Source: Paracyclopina nana
Lineage: Eukaryota > Arthropoda > Copepoda > Cyclopoida > Cyclopettidae
Length of the DNA stretch: 64,000 bases
Assembly (NCBI GenBank): GCA_019096065.1
Contig: JAGUCH010000005.1
Location: forward strand, 2,728,001 to 2,792,000
Direction: 5' to 3'
The translations under genes and the position numbers were made by a program. Below the pieces are notes generated by a model. That model was not told the DNA's origin. It was given only the letters and a program-made list of their open reading frames with translations, and searched no databases. Numbering within the stretch: position 1 is the stretch's first letter; each line of letters begins with the position of its first letter. Of this stretch, positions 12,501 through 24,314 are shown one piece after another.

Positions 12501-15500
12501 TAAAATACTATATTAAGTGTATCGCCAAGGAAAATGGCGCAAGTGGAAATATTTTGGAAAGTTCTTTCCACTCTGGCCTTAAAATAAATGTGTGTAAAAT
12601 GTAGTAGTTGTGGAGAAAATCTGTCCTGGCTGACAAGTACCATGTGGAAAATGACTTTCCATGTAGTAAATGGCCAGGCATTTCCAAGGGATCAAACTCT
12701 CATCTGCCCTCCTATGAACACTTTGTGTTAAAGTATTCTCTTCTGGCTGGGAAAATCCCCATGTAAATGCGCCGACAAGCTTTATACTCCGAGATTCTTA
12801 TATGACCCAACATTTCCATTCCATTTTACGACTTGTAAGCTCTGCAAGTAAATTAGGGTGCATTACATTTTCTCCAATGGAATTTGCATTTCTTTGCCAT
12901 CTCAAGGGAACGCTTCAACTTAATTTGCTGGAATGGGATATAACAAAAAACTTTTTTAACTAGAGGTGGCTTTAATTAAAGCTGGGCAAAACTTGAGCCG
13001 GAAACTACCGCTCTATAATGCCTCAATTACTTGATCAATGAAAATTAGTGGCAGCCTTATTTTTGACGTGAATGTCATAGGCTTTCATTTTGCCAGGCAG
13101 TAAAACTTTTGGCTGAGGGAAATCTCTTGGGGAAATTTCTAAGAGCATCGAGCCTAGAGGCGTAACTAATGCCTTCAAGACGCAGAAGAAAGCTGTCTCC
13201 AGCCCCCTTTGCGTTTACTTCCATTGCCATAGGAGTGGCTTTCTTGCACATAATTAATGCGCCTCACTCTCCAGTGGAAGCAGCAGTAGCTATACCATAC
13301 TGCCAGACAAGTTCTTGGCCAACAACTAATTTCATTCAGTAGCCACACCATCTCCCAGCCACTTAATGCCCCCCAGCTCCAAGTTGGCAAGAACTAATCC
13401 TCTTTCTTCTAGGGTGGCTGCTGAAAAAAGTTGCCATTACTATCATCATTATTGTATTTTGAACACCCATACTAGAGAGCTGCTCTTCCAATAATGATCC
13501 AATCCCTTCCTTAGTTAATCTTTATAATTCAAGGTACATTTTTTTGAGCTTGATGTAGTTTTAGATTTGATTATTCAACTTTTATTATCAAAGACTCAGA
13601 AATGAAATGGGACTGGTTCTTGGTAACTATCATTTTCTCTCAAGCTTTTTTATGATTTAGAGAGAAAACTCTCATGTTTCTTGATTGATATAAAGAGATT
13701 CTCAACTTTTTATTGCCACAACTTGTAGTGGCGGTATTTTAATCTAGGTGTAGCTGGAAGTCTGCTAGTTCCTGCAACATGTTTTGACGTTCTTCCAGAT
13801 TAGTTTGTTCTTGGAACAAAAAATGCATGATGTATCACACAGCCCTGAGTGGAAATACCGTGACCAATCTATATTATGCAAAACTGCGCCAAACTTTTGT
13901 CAAGTCTTAATTGTCAGTCACTTAGTAGAATTTTGCCTGACAGCCAGCCATGAAAGTAGTAGCAGTGCTAGCTTCTTCCCCTACAAAAGTTAATGTTAAT
14001 CCATTGCTGTCTTTGTGCATTTTTATGCATTTGTCGACGTTAAAATGCAATCATCATCCAGAGTCGACAGGAGCAAAATACACCCACTGTAATTTCTTTG
14101 GCGCATTGATAATTAAGCGCATTTTCTAAAGACAAACTGAACTGCGCAATGCCAACAGCAGCGTTTTGTAGCACAAATAAAATAGCTTTTTTGCCATCTT
14201 TGTCGCGCACCAACTAATTAATGACAGCTCTGGTCATTTGTTTACGTATATACACGGCTTTTTGTGCTCCCCTTAATAGAGACTTGTCGTGATGGAATCA
14301 TAATGCAAAGAGCAAAAAGCCTTAATACTTTTTCTATTGTAACCTTTGGGAAGAAGGTTTATAAATCCAATTAGGTCGATTTCATTTTTGCTGCCATCAG
14401 AACCTTGGAACAAATTTTCCTGCGAAAGGTATTTTACATTTCAATGAGTTAAGTGGCAATTGTTAAAAAGTTTCGTGTAGAGCAATGCAAAAGTTTTGCA
14501 ACTCCCCCACAAACAGTGAGGAGGAAGAAGGAGGAGCTTGGCAGTGTAGTTGGTAAAACAATTTGAGCGCCATTTTATCTCTCAACAAAAGTTGCAGCCA
14601 AACTTATTGCAACATGAAAAGGCCATGTTGAGGCCATAAATCATCACGGTGCTGCGGTGTGAAGGCCCAAGCCTCTAAAGCCCTCTTGGAAGACCTTACC
14701 CTGGAAATTCTTTTCCACTGCTTTCTATTTGAAAAGATTTTCCATTCCGCCTTCCTTGACATTTTGGAGAATCAAATGCATAATATTATTTTGGCAGGGA
14801 TTGTTTCACTGCCTCCATCATGGAAGCTTTTTCTGCCTCTTCTCCAAGGTAAGTGTGTCTAATTTCATTTGCTGTAATACCGAGTTTATGTTGCAGGAGG
14901 CTGTTTTTTTTGGTTGGCTCGGTGTGGTCTGAATCACTCATGGAATCTGACAGGCAGGCAACATCACTGTGTGTAATAAAGCCAAAGTTTGGACATCAAA
15001 ACGTGACGTCACATGGCTTGCAATGGATTTTCCCCCTAGCTTTTTGTGTGAAGTCCTTCTGTCACTTCCGTCAAAATGTGGAGGAGCCAAGCTGTCTAGT
15101 AAAATCGCGCCGGCCTCTTCCACAAGCTCAGAGCTACCTAGTCCACGTTTCAATGTGCAAGTTTTGCAAAGTGTGCAAATAATCATCGGAGTATGCAACT
15201 GTATACGTGCATTTAGAGCAAAAGTTTGACCAGCAAGTAGAGCAAACAGCAATTCTCTCAATCAATTTGTTGCTGGCCAGCTGTAATGACACGCGATAGT
15301 ATTTGATTTAAAACTATTGGATATGTCATACAAGTGTCCAATAGAAACATTGGAGGCTCACGTCGACGAGAAGCATGCATGCGTTTTGCCTTATTTTATC
15401 CGTCTTAATTCCCATTGGTTGGCTTGGGGGGAGCCACGCGAAATTGTCATTTTACTATACACACGTCAAGCCTGTCGCATGAAACCAGACCAAAATCGGC

Positions 15501-18500
15501 CGCCGCATCTGAGCCAATTTAATCAAATTAGCCAGCCTACATAATAGAAATGATGGGACATGCTTGTCACAAAATTTAACATGGCAATCAAACCTATGCC
15601 ATAGCATGAAGCTACTGCAGCAGCCTGAATTTTTTTCAGAGCTGAAAACACAAAGTTAAGTGAGGAGCTTCACTTGATGGATGCCTCATTGCCAGCGCAG
15701 AATAATTCTCCTCAACTATGTAAGATTTAAAGTTGACTGATGATGTCTATGAAAACTTTTTGATGAGACTCATAATTTGAGGATGCATTCATATGAGAAC
15801 ATATGTTCACTTCTGGGACCTGCTGAATATTCATTTAGTGAATGGCATTTCCCAAGTGAGTTTTGCACATTCAGCTCGCAGTACAACAAATGACACTGCA
15901 GGCTCAAGTGAAACAGTTGTGCCGTAAAAAATGGCGGTCATAAACCAACCAAGCGTGGCATCAAAGGGTTGCTACCATGGCTATGATACTCTCATGTGGT
16001 GGCTGATTTTCATTGAAAAATCAGTTTCACGCCATATGATCTTTACACTAAGCTTGAGCATGACACCCCAACAGATGATAATTTAAAACCAAAATATCAA
16101 TTCTGCCAGGGGAAAAAGGGATTGGTGTTGCTTTCCAGAAGCAGGAATAAAACCAATTCTGGATGCTTTCCCATTTTTAAGTGCAATTTGTTTTCCCTAG
16201 CTGCTGTTGGGGGAGATGAGTCGACAGATCCATTCAGGTGCGGTTTGACTAAGAGAAAAGACTGATAAGTGTGAAATGGAGCATAGCCATTAGCATTTGG
16301 TGACGTTTCACAAAGTTGACTTGAATTAGAGTAAATTTATTCCACTTTGACACTTCCATTTGTAGGTTGATCAAGATGGATGACACGTAAAAGCAATTTA
16401 GAAAGCCAACCAGCCTAGCCATAGTAGTCGTTGCTGCCAGCTAGCTTGCGAACTTTGGTTAGAAAGCTAGGGTTGTTTTTCCATTCAGCAAACCTCTATG
16501 GTAAATATTGGAAGAAGATCTCGGCTGATCTGACTTTTTTTCGCCGCAAATTTTGCCTAGCCTGTCAGTCTGCGCGCGAAGAAAACTTCTGCAGCTACAT
16601 TGCTACTTTGCAAAAACTGGCCGCCAGATTGATATATTTTCAATACTTGGCTGACACCTATCAATATTACCCTCGAGGCAAAACGATATTGCCAAAACTT
16701 CTGTGTGTGTGGACCTATAGAGCTTTTTTGCCCTTCTCTCGAAATTGACTCAAATATGAGATAACACACGGGTCACATAATAGCATATATTCACTACCAC
16801 AGATAGCATGGCTTTTATATTGAACATGGCCATAAAAAGCAAGGGCTTTTTACACCGTGGGGGGAAAACTGGAAAAAAATAACCATGCAGCTGGATGGCC
16901 ACGCGCGCAACGGTGTCTGCTAAATGGCCAGTTTCAATGCTTTCTTCTGGGAGGACAAAAATAAGGTCAATTTGCTGTGCTCACACCCAATCCACATTAT
17001 TTTGACCGCCGCAACATCGCGCAGTTTCCTGCTGCAAAATCACAACCACCCACTGTGCGTGCAACTGTATACCCCAAACCTATTTACCGGCCCTCAAGTA
17101 TAACCGTTGTGTTGTCCAATCTTGGGGCCAGGTTATGTCCCACTTTATGCGCCAAATTGTATTGCAATATCCCCTTATCATCAATGTTTAAAGCTTACGA
17201 CTCCAATATCATCTATTTTCATTACGGTACATTCTTTTATGGCACATTTCGTTGGTCAAAAGGAGCAAAAACCACCAGCTTTTGTTTCAAATATCTTCTG
17301 CAGCAGCCGGAAGCTTTTTTATTTGATCCGAAGCTATTTTTTGCTCGAGTCTCTCTCGAGATTCAAATTGTCAAATTACTTTGGGCACTTTTTTCTCTTT
17401 CTCGAGTGTCAGTCACAGCAGAATTGTTGCATGTCCAAGCTGAGGATTTGGGCGTTCTGGAATGAATGGCTAGATTTTTGGTCAGGAGTTCGCGGAAGAG
17501 CCTCCAAAAAATGACCATCTGATGAAAGGAATTATTTCCATTATCCGCATTGGTCACGGTGCCGATGCTGCAGCACGAAACATTTAGCCAGAATTTAGCA
17601 GAAAAATGAATGGATGGTGGAAGAAATCTTGAAGGCTCTTTTTTCTGCTCTGCTGCGATGCATGCTTTTTGTGAGTTAGTTGCCACCACTACTGGTTATG
17701 GTTGAGTTTCCCACAAATTGGAAATTGATGCCTTGCGGCAGCAAGAAAAACCCTCAGTTTTGCCAACCTGATGATTGAGAGCAGAAGCCTGACATATTTT
17801 TCAACACAAGATGACCTCCCACTGTGGCGCACAGTCCTGAGCGATTCATGTAACTACTGCTGACTGCAAAAACATTTTATGCATATAATGGCAATAAAGG
17901 AAAACAATATCACCTTTGCACAGTGGGTTTATTTGCCGATTTCACGCGCACGGAAAAAAGTCGCGAAATCAACGTAGCTCCTCTTTCTTATAGTCCGTAA
18001 GCTAAAAATGTTGCATCTCAGCACCCGGGAGAGCAATTAAGAGCAGCCAATTCTGGTGGATAATCAGTGTATGCCATAAGCTTGACTTCCCTGACTTGGT
18101 CACTCAATTGGATTCGTTTGGAATAAAAAGTTATGGAAGATTCAATTTTTGCTCAATTTGTGCAAAATTGCTGTTCTACAGAATTCGCCAAAATCAACTT
18201 TTTCCCAAAAATTATTTTCTCTGCACCAAATTTGAATCTTTAACCGTCATTTACATTAGTTTGAGCTCTCTTGATAGTCTAGAAATTGTTCAAATTAGAA
18301 GATGAAAATTGGTACCAAAATCGGAAATCTGCAATTTGACGCAATTTCTCGTGCGCGTAAAATCGGCTTTTTGATCCACTGTGCTTTGTCCTGGCGTGAG
18401 TTGAGGCAATTTACTTGAGAAGGGCTCTCTCTCTATCTTTTTGTTATTATCGAGCTTTATTATTTTCTTGCTTCAATGGCAAACAATTGAGAAGAGTTGT

Positions 18501-18726
18501 GCTCTCCTTTGTGCGACGCCTTTGACGAATGGCTTGTCCCTTGCCACAAAGGGCTTATTGTTGTGTCCACAGCCGAAGCTACCTATAACTTTTGCTACCC
18601 TATCCAATTTTCCAGGCAAAATCTATTACAGAATTGAAACATTATTCGCTTCTAGGCTGCAAGCATACCTCAGTTTGTTGTTGTTGTTGTTATGGGCTTT
18701 TTCCAGCTCGAGCCTCATTTCGAACT
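6591..18726. other. Gene-free half of the inter-unc-4 region
   Basis: About 12 kb upstream of unc-4 copy A. Open frames are scattered and lack domains, splice-linked partners or codon bias; the longest is 162 codons (16977-17465). The 5' UTR and promoter of copy A should lie in the first kilobases. TAAT-core homeodomain-type sites are dense around 9440-10010. No tRNA or other RNA gene was recognised. Confidence 0.6.
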
Positions 18727-18734
18727 GTCTCAAC
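18727..18734 (+). repeat. Target site duplication, left copy
   Basis: GTCTCAAC directly before the left end of the inverted-repeat element. An identical copy in the same orientation lies at 19682-19689. The 8-bp length and the T at position 2 and A at position 7 fit hAT-type target sites. Confidence 0.85.
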
Positions 18735-19681
18735 GGGTATACTGCCTAAAGGCACCAAGGGCAAAGGCATTATGATTAAAGGCTCCCTGATAAAAAGCGC
18801 GCTGATGAAAGGCATGATGGGCAAAGGCAACATTGGCTAAAGGCACAAATTGTCAAAGGCACTTTTAAGCAATAAAAAGTAATGCCACTAAACCACAATT
18901 GTTCCCTGTGCCACAAAACTCTGGATCATTTGACAGTTATGTTGGACTAAGTTTGCTCTTTAACAATTAACCAAGATTCCTTAATCCCCATTTTCAAATC
19001 ATTCGTCAAATTGCATCAAATTCCCTATTAAGAAACTCGATTGATTCTATTTAAAGTTTGCCAGAGTCTTCGGGTCTGTATAAATATAGATGACTTAGAT
19101 GATCATCTTTGTCATCTATATTTGTACTGTTTTCTGTCCAAACATAGAGGATTTTAGCCAAAAGTCATCTATATTTGTACCGCCAATCTCCTGCACTAAC
19201 AAGATGTGTATGTAAATATAGATGATATTTTGTTGTCATACATGTATGGACTAATTTAGATGGTTACAATCAGCTATGATGAGCTACTTTTAAACTAATG
19301 TTAAGCTAGTTTTAGAATTCATGTGAATTCCTCTCCCCAATGCGCATAAGATTTAGTAGTGGCCCTTTTCAATTTTCCACCTAATTACACTTCCATGTTT
19401 CTCCGTTTTCAGTAAACCAAATAAACTGAATTTTTGCACGTGATTTTCATTTTGCTAGGGCTACAACTTTTCTTAATAACATTTTTCTAAAATGCTATTT
19501 CTGCTGCCAGATTTTTAACAAACCGACAAATTTTGTGATACCATTTCTTTTAGTGCCATTTTAGATAAGTTGCCTTTTATCAGTGTTGCTTTTGCCCGCT
19601 ATGCCTTTAAGCAGTGTGCTTTTTAACTGGGAGCCTTTAATCATAATGCCTTTGCCCCAGGTGCCTTTACCCAGTAGAGCC
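18735..19681. mobile_element. Non-autonomous inverted-repeat DNA transposon, hAT-like
   Basis: 947-bp element without a transposase frame. Its ends are inverted repeats of roughly 150 bp (left about 18735-18890, right about 19540-19681) with matches such as GGCAAAGGCATTATGATTAA in both arms. Each arm is itself a degenerate 15-bp tandem array built on (T/C)AAAGGCA. The middle contains a long palindrome (19082-19123) made of AAATATAGATGAC and its complement, with further copies of this motif nearby. Both outer borders abut the same 8 bp, GTCTCAAC. Architecture is that of a fold-back/MITE element. The TSD length suggests hAT; P-superfamily or Merlin-like elements are alternatives. Confidence 0.85.
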
Positions 19682-19689
19682 GTCTCAAC
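19682..19689 (+). repeat. Target site duplication, right copy
   Basis: GTCTCAAC directly after the right inverted repeat, identical to 18727-18734. The reconstructed empty site carries a single copy of these 8 bp. Confidence 0.85.
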
Positions 19690-22600
19690 CACTATGGGAA
19701 GCGGGAACTAACAAGTAGCCGGCATGGGCGCGGACTTTTTAAGGTCTGAAAATAAAAGCCTTTTGAGGGTACGGCGCGGTGCTTTGTGTGATACTTTGTA
19801 GGTTGAGGAGCTGAAAAAAGAAAAGTGGAAAATTGAGTTGTTCCCCCTTTCATTGACACAGGTAATTGACCCATCCCGAAGAATGGTGCGAGTGAAACAA
19901 TTTGCAATTTGCTAGCTAGCCAGCCAGCTCCTTTGTCGGCGGCAACTTTGTCCCTAATTGAAAAGTCACTTTCAACTGCTGGTAAATTGACCGGCCCGTG
20001 GTTCTCAGTAACTGCTGCACTGATTTAGGGTTTCTCTTGTTGGCTGCTTGATCAGAGGGTTAGCCGCATTCCTTTGCGACCTTGACAACTTCATTTCGGG
20101 CTACTATAATTTGGTAAAACAATTCAGGCCATTTTGGTGACAGGGCACATTTTCAATTTTTCACGCCGCTTGCCCGGTGAAATTGGAAAAATGCTGTCCA
20201 TTCATGCTGTTGTTGCCTTTGAGCCAAGCACGAGCTCAAAATTTCCAGCCTCAAAATATTAAGACAGGCGCTACTCCCAACTTCAAAGCGATTGAACTGT
20301 CAGTCATTTTGGCTATCTGTTGGAGCAGAAATCAATCTCGATTTCAATTTCGGTTTACTTGATAGGCTTTGTGATCATGCTCCCCTATAATTATTGGATC
20401 AGCTTTGGATGATCAGTGTGAAAACGGTCTTGAATGTCATTGAACTTGACGACGGTAAAATTGATACCGAAATGCAGTGCGAGCAAAACATTACACCCTG
20501 TTCTAGTATTTATATGCCCATGAATGTCTAATAATAAAAGGTCAGCTCTGCAGCTAAATAAATCACTGCTGCTGCCATGGCCATTATTCTGGCAACATTT
20601 GCACCGCCGCACCAGAAAGGGAAGGAGAAGAAGAGGAGTAGGTTTATCCAGCTATCATCCAAAAGCCAAATGTCTATAGTCAGAATGAATGGTCACCAAG
20701 GGATTTGGAGATGAACAAGCTGGGCTCCAAATGTTGTCAAGAATCAAGAGTGCTCGGAGGCTGATCATGAATTGGCATGGGGGCGATCCCTTGGCGACGA
20801 TTTGCTCCAGCCCATATGCTCACATGCAAAAGAACAAGAGTTTAAACGCCACAATCCAATTGTTGGACCAGCACCGACTACTGAGATTGGAATGACACGC
20901 GACCCATCTGAGTTAATAGCAGCAGATGGATCATGACACACACAATGCTACAAAAAAGTATCATTACATGAGCAATTGAGGGCGCCATCATCATCTGCTT
21001 TTGGAACTGCAATTCAATGTAGTAGTAGTAGTAGTACAAGAAGAAAAAAAACTATCATTGGCCGATGAGTTGCTGTCAGTCTTTTTTAAAAGCAATTTTG
21101 GCTGATCAAAACAGTCTAGACACTCACACATCTTGGATATCTGTAGTAGTAATTCGAAACATGGGAAAAGTAATAAATGGAGAGAGAAATAAGCAGTGCT
21201 ACTGCTACATGATCCCCTCATCTAAATCGCGTGCTGCTATTCAGTTCTGGACTGGCTGAACGTGCACAATTTGTTTGAATGGCATTGCAATAAAAAAGCA
21301 GTGTGTAAAGTTAATTAGTCGACATGCAATCTCCAGTATAGGGTTTTTTTCACCCCCTGCAATAATGGCTCCATTTGAAATTGAAAGAATGCGCAAACGT
21401 CATTGAGGCGGGGCCCCTGGCAATTTTGATGTGGTATCGGCACCAGCCAATGAATCCAGGTGCTTGAGATAACATACTGCTAGTCTACTATCGAGCTAGG
21501 GGAAATAATTAGTCTGTCAAGGTGTGAAAATTGATGGCAGCAACCCAACCGCTCTATCTATTCCAAAATATGGATCCACTCTCGGGGGTTTGGAGGGAAT
21601 GAAAAAACCCACTGCAACTATTAGAGCTTTTGACTTTTTTACACACATTTCCTTATTAATGGGTAACTCCTACGAGTTGGACATTTTCAAGATTATCATC
21701 AGAAGGTCAATTAACTTCTCTGGCTTTTCTCTTCTACGAATAACGTTTTACATACTAGGATAGGTTTTTCGTCACTTACTCCCCCAGTGTGATATTGGAA
21801 GCAGCTGATATTGATTGTGTATGTCTATTGGCCTCGAGCTCTTCTTCTTATACGATCTATTTCACAGATGGCGCTCAAAAGAGGAGGGCTCACAATCAGC
21901 TAGCTATTTATGGGGGGCAAAAGGAGTATGCTGAAAAGAAGACATTGAGCTAAAAAGGCACACTAGAAAATGAGGGCTAATGTGATTTACACAAGAGTTA
22001 ATGTACCGTGACGACAGCTACTGCCGAAATATAAATCTAGATGGAAAATGGGTGTCAAAATTGAAAGGGAAATCACGTTTTTGTTTCACTGAGCATCACT
22101 GTGTAGCATAAATGACACGCGTTGCTTAACGCTGCACATACAAACAGTTTTTTTCTATTCGATCAGAATTGAATGTACAAACTCTGTGAGAGGTAATAAA
22201 TCAAGCTGAGCTACAAATGGACTCTTTCATTTTCATATCAAATTGGCAGCAGTAAACAATAAGCTCATCCTCCCTTTTAGAGCACCTAGGCATATAGTGT
22301 AGTGCACACTTTATGCTAAAATGTTATAGATTTTCTCCAGCAGCCTTCGTCATCCTCGGCTAAAAAAGGTGAACAGTCATCTATCTAAGCTGTAGGGCTG
22401 CACTGCTGGAATGGCTCGATCGAAAGATATCATCTGATCTTTGTGTGGATGGAAAAGTCTAGCGGGCCACACTGGGAACAAGGGGCTGCCAAAAGCGATG
22501 ATATTTCTTGCCCGAAATTGGTACAAAGGTGCTGTGCGATAGGGCCGTTCTGGTAGCTTTAACAAGTCAATTTGGCCAGTGTGTGCAAAGTGCCGGCTTT

Positions 22601-24228
22601 ATTGATTGACGATCTTGCAGCTTAGCTCGAAGATTGAACGAAGAACAGGAAAGTGAGCCTGAGTTAAGGGGGAGGCGGGGCTTGCGATTCCACCACCACC
22701 ACGGTAAAGTATCGACCAAAATGAAAAGGTATCGACGCCGACTCCCCTACTTTTCTACCTGCGCTCTTCTTGCCTATTCCACCGCCACACTGATCAGTTG
22801 ACCAAAAAACCGTTTTTCAGCATTGGTAGCATCACAACACAAGATTGAATTCGTAGCTGGCAGCAACATTTTAAGGTTCACTTTTTGTTTTCTAAAAGTC
22901 AAAAGAAACTCGCTATTATGGAAAATGTCAAGGACTCTCCTGGTATCAGCATATTTTCTTCTTGATCAATAAGTTGAAGACGTTGTGGGTGGAAACGCGC
23001 AGCGGGGTCGAAATGACTTTGACGATTCTATTAGATGAGAAGTCAAAACCGCACTCGACAAATCCATTAGCACAGCGATCACCTACTGGGCCAATGCCAT
23101 CAATTTCCCTGTGTGAGAATCGAAATTATTTGGTGGAATTCTCTTAAGCTAGGTGCGAAGTTTCCCGCCGCGATATATGCTGGAAAATAAGCCGTGACAA
23201 GCCACAAAGACACTGTTACAACTTGTCGGGACGCTAACGAGCTTCTCGGCGGGGTGTGATTCAATATTGCCCATGATTTCCGCCATAAATAAGCATCATA
23301 AGCATGGGCTCTTAGAGCTGAGTAAGAGTTGTTTTTGACCTTTCTCATGAACCATAAGGCTGAGTGAGCTGTTGAGCCGCGAGCAAAGTGAAGCGAAGAG
23401 CAGCAACAATTCGCGTCGTTTTTCCCCACCACTGACACCTCTTTTCCAGCCCAAATTATCGGCAAAAAGCCAAAATTGGCTTATTTATGGCCGGACGTAG
23501 CCGGTCGCGTAGCGCTGTTCTCAGATAAACAACCAGCTGATTTTTTGATAACAGCCTCATCTCCACGCGGGGATTTTTTCCCATTGTGCCACATATTAGA
23601 GGAAATAAAGGTGTGAACGAAAACAACAACGAGAAAATCACCCCCTTATTAAGCAGGTAAGCCAGTTTGCGTGTGCACTACATGGCCACAACAATATCGG
23701 TAGTTGGTAGATTGCCATCTCTAATTTGGACCCATTACATCTACATTATGTGATATATGACTGTAGTACGGAGTATGTGCTATATCATTTTCTGACAATG
23801 GCACTAAACATTCCAAGATAGCCCTTGATTGTGCATAATTTACAACGCGGCCATTCTCAATGAGAATTGATTTGGTTAAAGTGCGAAAATGACATGACGA
23901 CCTGAACAAGCCCCATGGACTTGACTACTCTATTAGGTACAGTCCCATAAACCTGTCCGCCCCCTGCTGCTGCTCTCGACATTTTTTCAGGGCTTTTCTT
24001 GTTGTCGTCCGCAACCACAACTAAAATATCTACGTGGATTCTTTTCACCCAGAAAACAAACGCGCGATGAAATAAGAGCAGGTAAACAAGATCCGTAACT
24101 CGAGATTTGTGGAAGCTGCTGGCAAAAATAGAGGCGCGTTCATAGTAGTACTTCTTCCGGACAAACACATTGATATGGAACATTGATCTTTTCGAGAAGG
24201 ATGATGCAGTGTTTGCTGTTTGTGGGGA

Positions 24229-24314
24229 TATACAGCCTGAGTCGTCAAATACTTTACACTTTCAATCTAAAAGTATTTGTAACGTGTAAAGTATTTGACG
24301 ACTCAGGCTGTATA
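24229..24314. repeat. Perfect inverted repeat (31-bp arms, 24-bp loop)
   Basis: Arms 24229-24259 and 24284-24314 are exact reverse complements, both containing CAGCCTGAGTCGTCAAATAC or its complement. The loop is 24260-24283. Possible readings are a short palindromic element, a hairpin transcript or a recent fold-back duplication. No target duplication was seen directly at its edges. Confidence 0.9.

Noticed and set aside
16977-17465. 162-codon plus-strand frame in the gene desert
   Set aside because: No domain, no coding-like composition, overlapped by other frames; taken as chance.
18592-18840. Repetitive Lys-Gly peptide frame
   Set aside because: It is the translation of the 15-bp tandem array in the transposon arm, not a gene.
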